A stretch of DNA of 5,787 nucleotides from Phycisphaeraceae bacterium (GTDB taxonomy: Bacteria; Planctomycetota; Phycisphaerae; Phycisphaerales; Phycisphaeraceae): positions 1 to 5,787 of the forward strand of contig JANQKH010000226.1 of NCBI GenBank assembly GCA_028281215.1, in the 5' to 3' direction. Each line of letters opens with the position of its first letter. Within the stretch, counting starts at the first letter, position 1. A program made the translations under genes and the position numbers. Below the pieces are notes generated by a model that saw only the letters and a list, made by a program, of their open reading frames with translations, was not told where the DNA came from and ran no database searches. This document shows, one piece after another, positions 1 through 5,341 of the stretch.

Positions 1-9
1 ACCACGCAA

Positions 10-1221
10 ATGTCCAACGGCGATCGTGTCGACAAGCCTGGTTCGCAGGATAGTTCCCTTGCCGACGATTCTCGCAGAACCGATGCGAGTGATGGCGGCC
101 AAGGCAATACGTCGGCGGCGATCAACCGCGATGCCATTGAGCGCGCCGAGCGGTTGCAGCAGGAACTCGACCGCCTCACGGCGGAGCACGGCCTGCCTTC
201 GCGTAGTGACCAGATCGAACGCAAATTCGCCGACGCCAACCGAGGACACCAAACACCGGCTCCAATACCCGCACCAGACACCCAGCCCAAAACTCCAACC
301 CCGCCGGCCACTCAATCCGATTCAGCCCAATACACCGACGCTACAAACAAAACACCGGCCCCATCGACCGCCAACAACGTCAACGACAACAATCAGAATC
401 TCGTCGCCAACCCGTCGCCCGAACACACCGTTGAATTGAAAACCACCAATAGCGGCGACCAGGCATCGATCGATCCGCAATCACTCGATCGCAAGGCGTT
501 GACCAAACTGTTGCTTGAAAAAATCGTCGAAAGCAATGACCCCAATGTTTCCAATGTCATTGCAATTGCCGGGCTCGCGCTGGCGGACATGGACGGTGTG
601 GTCGATCCGCTTCGCGTCGAAGGGCTCAAGCCCAGCGAACGCCAGCTCGTGCAACAGTTTCAAAGTCTGTTCAGCCAGATCAGTCAGAAGATGGCCAAGG
701 GCGAAGCGATCGACAAGAGCAGCGTGATCGATCAGTTCAACGCCATCGTCGGCGAACAGCCGCTGGCGATTCGCAAGCTCAAACTCTGCACACGCGTGCG
801 CGGCTACGGCGTCTATACCGAGTTACCCGCCACCACCCTGCTCGCCGGCCGTGAACATCCCTTCATCGTCTACGCCGAACTCGACAACTTCACCGTCAAG
901 AAATCAGAAAAGAACCTCTACAACCAGCAGGTCAAACTCTCGCAGGAACTGGTGCTCTACAACGTGGCAGACGGCCTGGCCGTCTGGCGCCAGCCGGAAC
1001 AGTCGATCGTCGACGAGTCGCGCAACCGCCGACGTGATTTCTTTACCGTACAACCCACGCGCCTGCCGGCGCGACTCGGGACGGGTAAATACATCCTGAA
1101 GGTTCGCGTGCGCGACAAACACGCCGGCACCCGCGCCGAGGAAAGCATCGAGATCGACGTCGTCGCCGATCCTTCACTGGTCAAACCCAATCCCAAGAAA
1201 ACGGTGATCCGCCCCGGTTGA
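10..1221 (+). CDS. Conserved-looking hypothetical protein with disordered N-terminal half and folded C-terminal domain
   Basis: Function is not recognised. The 403-residue reading starts at the first ATG, but the frame is open to the window edge and no ribosome binding site is visible in the nine preceding bases, so the true start may lie further left. Residues 1-40 are polar. Residues 41-60 form a short charged helix with coiled-coil character (ERAERLQQELDRL). Residues 80-155 are a Pro/Thr/Gln/Asn-rich linker, likely disordered. Residues 159-250 look helical and contain LADMDGVVDPLRVEGLKPSE. Residues 255-390 look beta-rich and end in a strand-like segment, GKYILKVRVRDKHAG, followed by EESIEIDVV. 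There is no signal peptide or membrane segment in the visible part, so it may be cytoplasmic unless a signal lies upstream. Its style resembles large hypothetical proteins of Phycisphaerae, which is a recollection of the type and not a search result. It converges on trxB. Confidence 0.8.
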   Translation: MSNGDRVDKPGSQDSSLADDSRRTDASDGGQGNTSAAINRDAIERAERLQQELDRLTAEHGLPSRSDQIERKFADANRGHQTPAPIPAPDTQPKTPTPPATQSDSAQYTDATNKTPAPSTANNVNDNNQNLVANPSPEHTVELKTTNSGDQASIDPQSLDRKALTKLLLEKIVESNDPNVSNVIAIAGLALADMDGVVDPLRVEGLKPSERQLVQQFQSLFSQISQKMAKGEAIDKSSVIDQFNAIVGEQPLAIRKLKLCTRVRGYGVYTELPATTLLAGREHPFIVYAELDNFTVKKSEKNLYNQQVKLSQELVLYNVADGLAVWRQPEQSIVDESRNRRRDFFTVQPTRLPARLGTGKYILKVRVRDKHAGTRAEESIEIDVVADPSLVKPNPKKTVIRPG

Positions 1222-1259
1222 TGAATGGGTCAACTGACAGGCCCAACCGCCTCCCCTGT

Positions 1260-2294
1260 TCAATCAATCCCCTGCTCGGCCAACCAGCGCTCAGCATCGA
1301 TCGCCGCTTTGCAGCCCATGCCCGCGGCGGTCACCGCTTGCCGATAAACATGATCCGCCACGTCGCCCGCGGCGAAGACGCCTTCAATCTCGGTTGTGCT
1401 TCTACCAGGATCTTTGAGAATGAGATAGCCGGCGTCATCGGTCGGCAATTGGCCGTTGAGGAAACCCGTGATCGGCGTGTGTCCGATCGCCATAAACAGA
1501 CCACCCAGCGCGAGTTCACGTTCTTCGTCGGTCTTGGAGTCCTTGAGTTTCACGCCAGTGATGAAATCATCGCCGAGGACATCCGTCACCGTGGTGTTCC
1601 AAAGAAATTCGATCTTGGGATTGTTCTCTGCGCGCTCGGCCATGATTTTACTCGCGCGCAACACGTCGCGACGAACGATCATGTAAACCTTGGATGCGAA
1701 CTTGGTCAGGTAAGACGCTTCCTCGACCGCTGAGTCGCCGCCGCCGACGACCGCGAGTTCCTTGTCACGAAACGCCGGCAGCGCGCCGTCGCACACAGCG
1801 CACGCCGAGACACCACCGCCGGACGTGGCGAGCCGTTGTTCGTTTTCCAGGCCGAGCCAGTTCGCTTTCGCACCGGTCGCGATGACCACCGCATTGGTTT
1901 TCACTTCCGTACCGGCACTACCCTTGACTGTGAAGGGCCGCTGGGACAGGTCAACTTCCGCCACGTCCTGGAATCCGGTGAACAAGCCGCCCTTGACTTC
2001 TTCACCAGCCATGATGCCGGCCTGCGTGGCAACGCGCGTGTCGAAACGCATCGCCTGTTCAAAGAATTTGATCATCATGTCCGGCCCCTGGATGCCTTCA
2101 GGAAAACCGGGGTAATTCTCGACCTCGGTCGTAAGCATCAGTTGACCACCGGGCATCAGGTCTTTGCCATGCGCTTCACCGGGAAACACCAGCGGGTCGA
2201 GGTTAGCCCGAGCGGCATAAATGGCGGCCGTCCAGCCTGCGGGGCCGGAGCCGATGATGACCACTTTTTCGACGTTGTTGTTGGATTCGCTCAT
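1260..2294 (-). CDS. trxB: Thioredoxin reductase (NADPH), FAD-dependent
   Basis: This cytoplasmic flavoenzyme transfers electrons from NADPH through FAD and a redox-active disulfide to thioredoxin. The 344 residues carry all the expected motifs in order: FAD-binding GSGPAG at residues 15-20, the redox-active pair C165/C168 in ACAVCDG, the NADPH-binding GGGDSA at 184-189 with the following arginine pair in VRRD (207-210), and the C-terminal FAD motif GVFAAGD at 305-311. The length is slightly above the usual ~320 because of a short N-terminal tail (SESNNN) and small internal insertions. The ATG at 2294 places the first beta strand (VVIIGSG) as usual. No clear Shine-Dalgarno sequence precedes it; the upstream bases are a C-run. 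It follows the pseudopilin gene on the same strand after 126 bp and converges on the gene at the left. All key residues are present, so it should be functional. Confidence 0.97.
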   Translation of the reverse strand: MSESNNNVEKVVIIGSGPAGWTAAIYAARANLDPLVFPGEAHGKDLMPGGQLMLTTEVENYPGFPEGIQGPDMMIKFFEQAMRFDTRVATQAGIMAGEEVKGGLFTGFQDVAEVDLSQRPFTVKGSAGTEVKTNAVVIATGAKANWLGLENEQRLATSGGGVSACAVCDGALPAFRDKELAVVGGGDSAVEEASYLTKFASKVYMIVRRDVLRASKIMAERAENNPKIEFLWNTTVTDVLGDDFITGVKLKDSKTDEERELALGGLFMAIGHTPITGFLNGQLPTDDAGYLILKDPGRSTTEIEGVFAAGDVADHVYRQAVTAAGMGCKAAIDAERWLAEQGID

Positions 2295-2303
2295 GGGGGC
2301 GGA

Positions 2304-2356
2304 ATTCTAGCAGGTTTGCGTTGCGGGGAGTTGGATGCCGTTTGCGCGTTTGCGTT
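2304..2356 (-). promoter_or_regulatory. Possible trxB promoter region with three CGCAAAC direct repeats
   Basis: On the minus strand a TAGAAT hexamer (2309-2304) lies nine bases upstream of the trxB ATG, which would give an almost leaderless transcript. No good -35 box stands 16-18 bases further up, so the assignment is weak. Upstream, the heptamer CGCAAAC occurs three times on the minus strand (2354-2348, 2346-2340, 2320-2314); two of these are part of AACGCAAAC. They could be an operator or simply local repetition. Confidence 0.25.
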
Positions 2357-2420
2357 ACATCCGGGCGCAGGATGACTGAAGTCGTTCCGCCAGTCGTGAT
2401 GCGGTGTAGCTTGACGGCGT

Positions 2421-3290
2421 TTAGCGCAATTGCAACCACACATCTCCCGGTGCTTTGCCCAACGGTGCTTCGGGGAATCTCAACAACAGCGGCGCATCGG
2501 GCCGCAACTCGCGCACGTGGCCGTCGAACATGACTGCGTTGGCGTTGTGATCGTGCACGTAATGAACCTGCGGCTGACCGGGATTGATGTAGTGCCACTG
2601 CTCAAATAACGGATTCGCGGGCGTCGCCGGCGCTTGAAACGCATTCAACTGGGCCGTATCCGCCAACGCAACACTATCCGACACACGGCGAACCTGTTCA
2701 AACTTGATCGGCCCGCCCGCCCGATCCATGAAACGCAACGGCACGCCATACGTCGTCCAGTTGGTCGTGAACTTCGGCTTGTAGTTCGGACTGTCCAACG
2801 CGAAGGATGGGCATATCTCCACAGAGTCAGGGTCTTCGTAATAACGGAACAGCCGACCACGCCGGCGATCGAGGATGCGCGCGCCTTCAGCCGTCGGTCC
2901 GCCGTTCGCTTCGAATCCGAACCACCAGAGTTTGCCGTTGCTGAGCGTTTCCACTTGTTGAAACAGACTACCTTGGTTGTCATCCATGTAAGTCTGCATT
3001 GCAACGCCCATTTGCCGCAGGTTGGAACCGCAAATTACCGTCTTCGCTGCATCGCGTGAACTGCCTAGTGCCGGCAACAGTAAACCGATCAACAACGCAA
3101 TGATGGAAATAACGACAAGCAGTTCGATCAGCGTGAAGGCACGTCCCGGCAGGCCGATAAAGGCGGCGCTGCGCCCACCACAAGCATCAGCGCCGCCTTC
3201 TTTGCCGCATGCATGGCGACGAACGCGTCGATCGCGCCCATCCCTGCAACACCCGCTCCTCCCTGAGCAAACTTCCTTCCATAGCTGCAT
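2421..3290 (-). CDS. Type IV pilin-like (pseudopilin) protein, planctomycete H-X9-DG type
   Basis: The protein has a prepilin-type N-terminus, FTLIELLVVISIIALLIGLL, at residues 52-71, with Glu56 at the conserved position 5 of the mature protein. The residue before the cleavage point is Ala51, not the usual Gly. This helix normally anchors the subunit in the inner membrane before assembly into a pilus or type II secretion pseudopilus. The C-terminal globular part contains VEICPS (157-162) and a motif fitting H-X9-DG (H246, D256-G257, in HNANAVMFDGHV), typical of the many planctomycete pseudopilins. The ATG at 3290 lies one base beyond the stop of the PEP-CTERM gene and has a good GGAGGG site (3302-3297), so translation is probably coupled. 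The 51-residue leader is unusually long and rich in Cys and Arg, so the N-terminal boundary is uncertain. No pilus assembly genes are in the window. Its specific role is unknown. Confidence 0.88.
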   Translation of the reverse strand: MQLWKEVCSGRSGCCRDGRDRRVRRHACGKEGGADACGGRSAAFIGLPGRAFTLIELLVVISIIALLIGLLLPALGSSRDAAKTVICGSNLRQMGVAMQTYMDDNQGSLFQQVETLSNGKLWWFGFEANGGPTAEGARILDRRRGRLFRYYEDPDSVEICPSFALDSPNYKPKFTTNWTTYGVPLRFMDRAGGPIKFEQVRRVSDSVALADTAQLNAFQAPATPANPLFEQWHYINPGQPQVHYVHDHNANAVMFDGHVRELRPDAPLLLRFPEAPLGKAPGDVWLQLR

Positions 3291-3291
3291 G

Positions 3292-4362
3292 TCAGACCCT
3301 CCGCCGCCCCATCGTCAAACCGACCAACGCAAATAGAGTCAACATCGCTGTCGCAGGTTCAGGCACTGCGACGTTCGACAACGTGGGCAAGGAAACAAAC
3401 GCTGGCGCCGCGCCTGTGTTGTCGATGAAGACCAGTTCCTGCGTGCCAGGATCGATTACGATCGGGCGTTCGATGTCGAACGTCGCCGAGCCATCGAATG
3501 GGTTTTGCGACAGATCGCCGAAGAATGTCTCGAATTCACTCGCCCCGTTCCGCAACAAACCGATGCCGGTTTGACTGCTGAAGAACACATCGCCCGCGGA
3601 GTTGAGCACCAGTGTGGATGAACCGTTTGATTCACCGCTGGCAAGCATTTCCACTGTCGGAGCCACCTCGTCCAGTTGATCTGCTGCAATTCGAAACAGC
3701 GTTGTCGTACCGACCGGATCGGGAAACGTTGAAACAAACGTACTGACAAACAGATTGCCGTCCTGATCGAAAGCGATTCCGCCGCTGAATTCGCCAGGAG
3801 CCAGTTCATCGATCAACACAGATACATCACCGGTAGCCCCATCGATCTGAATCACCTGCGTGGCGTTGAAGACAAACGTGTTGGTGTCGAAGAACGCATG
3901 AACACCGAAAAAGTCACCATTCGCATTGCCGGCGAGACTGAAGACATTGGCCGCGCTGAGGTCCGGCACGTTCATGGCGTTGGCGGGGTTGTTCAAATCA
4001 ACCAGCAGCACGCCGCCGGGAAAGCCTGCCGACACCGCCGCAGTGTTGATCGGGCTCGTCGCGAACGCGCCTTCAAAGTTGGTGTGCGGTGGATTGAACG
4101 CATCGCCAAGATTCGGCAGATGCACCTGCCACTCGTCGTTTCCGCCAGAGCCCTGGCCCAGTCGATAAATCGTGTTGCCCGTGTGCAGATATAGTTCACT
4201 GCCGCTGAAGCCCAACCCGTACTCCGCAAAGGCCGACCCCGAATCCAACGCCGGCGGTTCAGGCAACGCTATCGAACGCGTCGACACGGCCCCCAGCAAC
4301 AACATCATTCCAAGCGCGACCATCACCGATCGCGCACGCGACAAACCCATCGATCCAAACAT
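3292..4362 (-). CDS. PEP-CTERM sorting-domain protein with beta-propeller-like repeats, downstream of a cobalamin riboswitch
   Basis: This is an exported 356-residue protein. Residues 1-31 form a signal peptide: a basic n-region (SRARS), a hydrophobic core (VMVALGMMLLLGAV) and a small-residue cleavage zone near SIA. The C-terminus is a classic PEP-CTERM signal: VPEP at 333-336, a hydrophobic helix (TAMLTLFALVGLTM) and a terminal RRR cluster (353-355). Such tails are processed by exosortase in envelope or matrix assembly. The body has repeated strand-turn units with Asp/Gly turns, for example GGIAFDQDGNLFVSTF (194-209), TLVLNSAGDVFFSS (250-263) and PIVIDPGTQELVFIDN (300-315), resembling NHL or SMP-30-type propeller blades. 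No catalytic motif is evident. It is the first gene of an operon with the pseudopilin, and a B12 riboswitch occupies its leader. The start at 4362 is supported by AGGAG six bases upstream. A role in corrinoid handling is inference only. Confidence 0.9.
   Translation of the reverse strand: MFGSMGLSRARSVMVALGMMLLLGAVSTRSIALPEPPALDSGSAFAEYGLGFSGSELYLHTGNTIYRLGQGSGGNDEWQVHLPNLGDAFNPPHTNFEGAFATSPINTAAVSAGFPGGVLLVDLNNPANAMNVPDLSAANVFSLAGNANGDFFGVHAFFDTNTFVFNATQVIQIDGATGDVSVLIDELAPGEFSGGIAFDQDGNLFVSTFVSTFPDPVGTTTLFRIAADQLDEVAPTVEMLASGESNGSSTLVLNSAGDVFFSSQTGIGLLRNGASEFETFFGDLSQNPFDGSATFDIERPIVIDPGTQELVFIDNTGAAPAFVSLPTLSNVAVPEPATAMLTLFALVGLTMGRRRV
3297..3302 (-). promoter_or_regulatory. Ribosome binding site of the pseudopilin gene
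   Basis: GGAGGG on the minus strand stands six bases before the ATG at 3290. It is embedded in the last codons of the PEP-CTERM gene, whose TGA (3294-3292) lies inside the spacer. This arrangement favours translational coupling and supports the ATG despite the odd leader that follows. Confidence 0.7.
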
Positions 4363-4368
4363 GAAACA

Positions 4369-4393
4369 CTCCTGTTCCGATTCGCGCGGAACA
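4369..4393 (-). promoter_or_regulatory. Ribosome binding site of the PEP-CTERM gene with adjoining hairpin
   Basis: AGGAG (4373-4369) lies six bases before the ATG at 4362. Directly upstream is an inverted repeat, TGTTCCG and CGGAACA (4393-4387 and 4379-4373), with a seven-base loop; its 3' arm touches the first base of the Shine-Dalgarno sequence. It may be part of the riboswitch expression platform, controlling ribosome access. Confidence 0.5.
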
Positions 4394-4481
4394 TCCCCGT
4401 GACGAAAAACATTTCATCCAGGCGGAGACGTGGTATCGACGGGGGTTCACATCCGGGGAAGTATGCAGAACCAAACGCCGC

Positions 4482-4499
4482 GTCCCAAACCGCGAGGAC
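4482..4499 (-). promoter_or_regulatory. Candidate P13-L13 kissing hairpin of the riboswitch
   Basis: Just 3' of the aptamer on the minus strand, GTCC (4499-4496) and GGAC (4485-4482) can form a short hairpin whose ten-base loop contains GCGG. This is complementary to CCGC in the L5 segment, the interaction expected between L5 and L13 in cobalamin riboswitches. The stem is only four base pairs, so the assignment is tentative. No GC-rich hairpin followed by a T-run was found between here and the start codon, which favours translational over terminator-based control. Confidence 0.4.
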
Positions 4500-4506
4500 A
4501 CCAAGC

Positions 4507-4779
4507 GTTCGAGAGGCAGGTCTTCCGGCTCAGGGCGTCCAGCCCGCACACCTTCCCGCGTTACCCGTTGCAGGCAACACAGTGGTTATGCGGCAGGCCG
4601 TAGGTTCCGTTGAGATGACACGCGAATGGTTTGCAAGCACATTCGATTCAACTCAACGAACCACCCATCACGGCGGCGCGTCCGCGGAGGCTTTGGGCAA
4701 TCTCAAATTTGAGAAAACCCGCACCTCACTTCCCTTTTCACCCGCCACTTCAACAAAAAATGGCGGGCACCTGTCGAAC
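4507..4779 (-). ncRNA. Cobalamin (vitamin B12) riboswitch, complete aptamer
   Basis: Read on the minus strand, the conserved elements appear in the correct order. A closing stem P1 pairs GTTCGA (4779-4774) with TCGAAC (4512-4507). CAGGTGCC follows, then a perfect 7-bp hairpin CCCGCCA/TGGCGGG (4767-4741), then TGAAAAGGGAA (4740-4730). A stem GAGG/CCTC (4727-4724 and 4690-4687) encloses a variable insertion. The L5-like segment GCGGACGCGCCGCCGTGATG comes next. The internal subdomain has CCACTG (4585-4580), a small hairpin GTTGC-CT-GCAAC, and GGGAAGG (4557-4551). The B12 box AGCCGGAAGACCTGCC (4530-4515) closes the core. This matches the class I cobalamin aptamer layout, familiar from the E. coli btuB leader. 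At about 273 nt it is longer than usual because of peripheral insertions. It should lower expression of the downstream PEP-CTERM/pseudopilin operon when adenosylcobalamin or another cobalamin is bound. Confidence 0.94.
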
Positions 4780-4943
4780 AGTTCGAATGGTATCCCCTTA
4801 TCCCAACCAACACAAGAGCCCGATAATCGCCGCCACACGCACATTTCGGCAACTTCCTCACCAGCAACCATCCGAAATCACCCCTACGACCAATCCCAAC
4901 CCACCGACCAACCGATGAACATCACAGGCCAAGCCTCACCGAC
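4780..4943. other. Intergenic region between divergent riboswitch operon and tRNA-Gly unit
   Basis: No gene is supported here. The plus strand is C/A-rich with recurring CCAAC and CCACC words, while the operon promoter must lie on the minus strand near here. The best minus-strand candidate is TTGTGT followed after 18 bases by TACCAT just before P1, a poor sigma-70 match, so I do not call a promoter. Confidence 0.4.
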
Positions 4944-4971
4944 TTGAAATCACCCACAAACGCGGTAGACT
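4944..4971 (+). promoter_or_regulatory. Promoter of tRNA-Gly
   Basis: TTGAAA (4944-4949) matches the -35 consensus at five of six bases. It is followed after 16 bases by TAGACT (4966-4971), four of six to the -10 consensus. Transcription would start about five to seven bases before the mature tRNA 5' end at 4984, fitting a single tRNA gene with a short leader. Confidence 0.6.
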
Positions 4972-4983
4972 TCCCCTCACCAT

Positions 4984-5055
4984 GCGGGTGTAGCTCAGTG
5001 GTAGAGCGTCACGTTGCCAACGTGAATGTCGTGGGTTCAAATCCCATCACCCGCT
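4984..5055 (+). tRNA. tRNA-Gly (anticodon GCC)
   Basis: The cloverleaf is complete. The acceptor stem is GCGGGTG/CACCCGC (4984-4990, 5048-5054) with discriminator T5055. The D arm is GCTC/GAGC with loop AGTGGTA. The anticodon stem is TCACG/CGTGA with loop TTGCCAA and anticodon GCC at 5016-5018. The variable loop is ATGTC, and the T arm is GTGGG/CCCAT with loop TTCAAAT. It reads glycine codons GGC and GGU. CCA is not encoded (TTC follows), so it must be added after transcription. It stands alone between its own promoter and a terminator. Confidence 0.98.
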
Positions 5056-5060
5056 TTCAA

Positions 5061-5097
5061 GGCCACCGATGGACATGTGTGTCCATGTGGTCTTTTT
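5061..5097 (+). terminator. Intrinsic terminator after tRNA-Gly
   Basis: A long hairpin starts six bases after the tRNA. GGCCAC pairs with GTGGTC (one G-T), a two-base bulge (CG) follows, and then ATGGACA pairs with TGTCCAT around a TGTG loop. A run of five T (5093-5097) follows directly. The 13-bp stem plus T-tract is a textbook rho-independent terminator. Confidence 0.9.
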
Positions 5098-5341
5098 CGT
5101 GCCCTATCTTTCACACGGGTCGGGAGTTGTGATGACTGTTCGGCGGCTCGATTCTTTCCCTTCGGGGGACAGCGCTACCTGTGCGCAGACTGGCGCAAGG
5201 CACTGAGTTGGTCACCAGTGCTCGCTGCCGCCCACCGAGAAGATCCCTGCTCGGCAGCTACAGTCGATACGAACAACGCGAACCCACCGCACAATTCTTG
5301 TCACTGACAAGATCAAAGATTCAATAGTATCGCTTGCTAGA
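5098..5341. other. Intergenic stretch between tRNA terminator and transposase remnant
   Basis: No coding frame here is convincing. The minus-strand frame that runs into it from the transposase is only a read-through of the shifted frame. Visible structures are a small UUCG-loop hairpin (TTCCC and GGGGA around TTCG, about 5157-5170) and a 7-bp inverted repeat at 5296-5312. The outer end of the insertion sequence probably falls within its right-hand part, but its exact edge cannot be fixed. Confidence 0.5.
5296..5312. repeat. Perfect 7-bp inverted repeat near the transposase remnant
   Basis: TCTTGTC and GACAAGA flank a three-base loop (ACT). It lies 30 bp beyond the transposase stop and has no T-run on either strand. 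It could be part of the insertion-sequence end, a weak bidirectional hairpin, or chance. Confidence 0.45.

Noticed and set aside
1217..1259. Terminator between the two convergent genes
   Set aside because: Only a 5-bp inverted repeat (GTTGA/TCAAC) with an eight-base loop and no T-run is present; too weak to call.
1218..1733. 171-residue plus-strand open frame opposite trxB
   Set aside because: It is antisense to the trxB C-terminal half, whose motifs are intact; the frame is open only because of codon bias.
1836..2375. 179-residue plus-strand open frame
   Set aside because: It is antisense to the trxB N-terminus and has no recognisable motif or ribosome binding site.
2360..2400. Terminator between the pseudopilin gene and trxB
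   Set aside because: GACTG/CAGTC can pair over a 12-base loop but there is no T-run.
4259..4549. 96-residue minus-strand frame overlapping the riboswitch 3' end
   Set aside because: It starts inside the aptamer and overlaps the PEP-CTERM start in another frame; it is explained by the leader RNA.
4399..4947. 182-residue plus-strand open frame across the riboswitch region
   Set aside because: It is antisense to a structured RNA with fully matching conserved elements, and its product is low-complexity.
4944..5132. Short plus-strand frame over the tRNA
   Set aside because: The sequence is a complete tRNA-Gly with promoter and terminator.
5212..5341. C-terminal extension of the transposase frame to 5212
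   Set aside because: It is read-through after the frameshift; the family C-terminus is found in the neighbouring frame ending at 5342.
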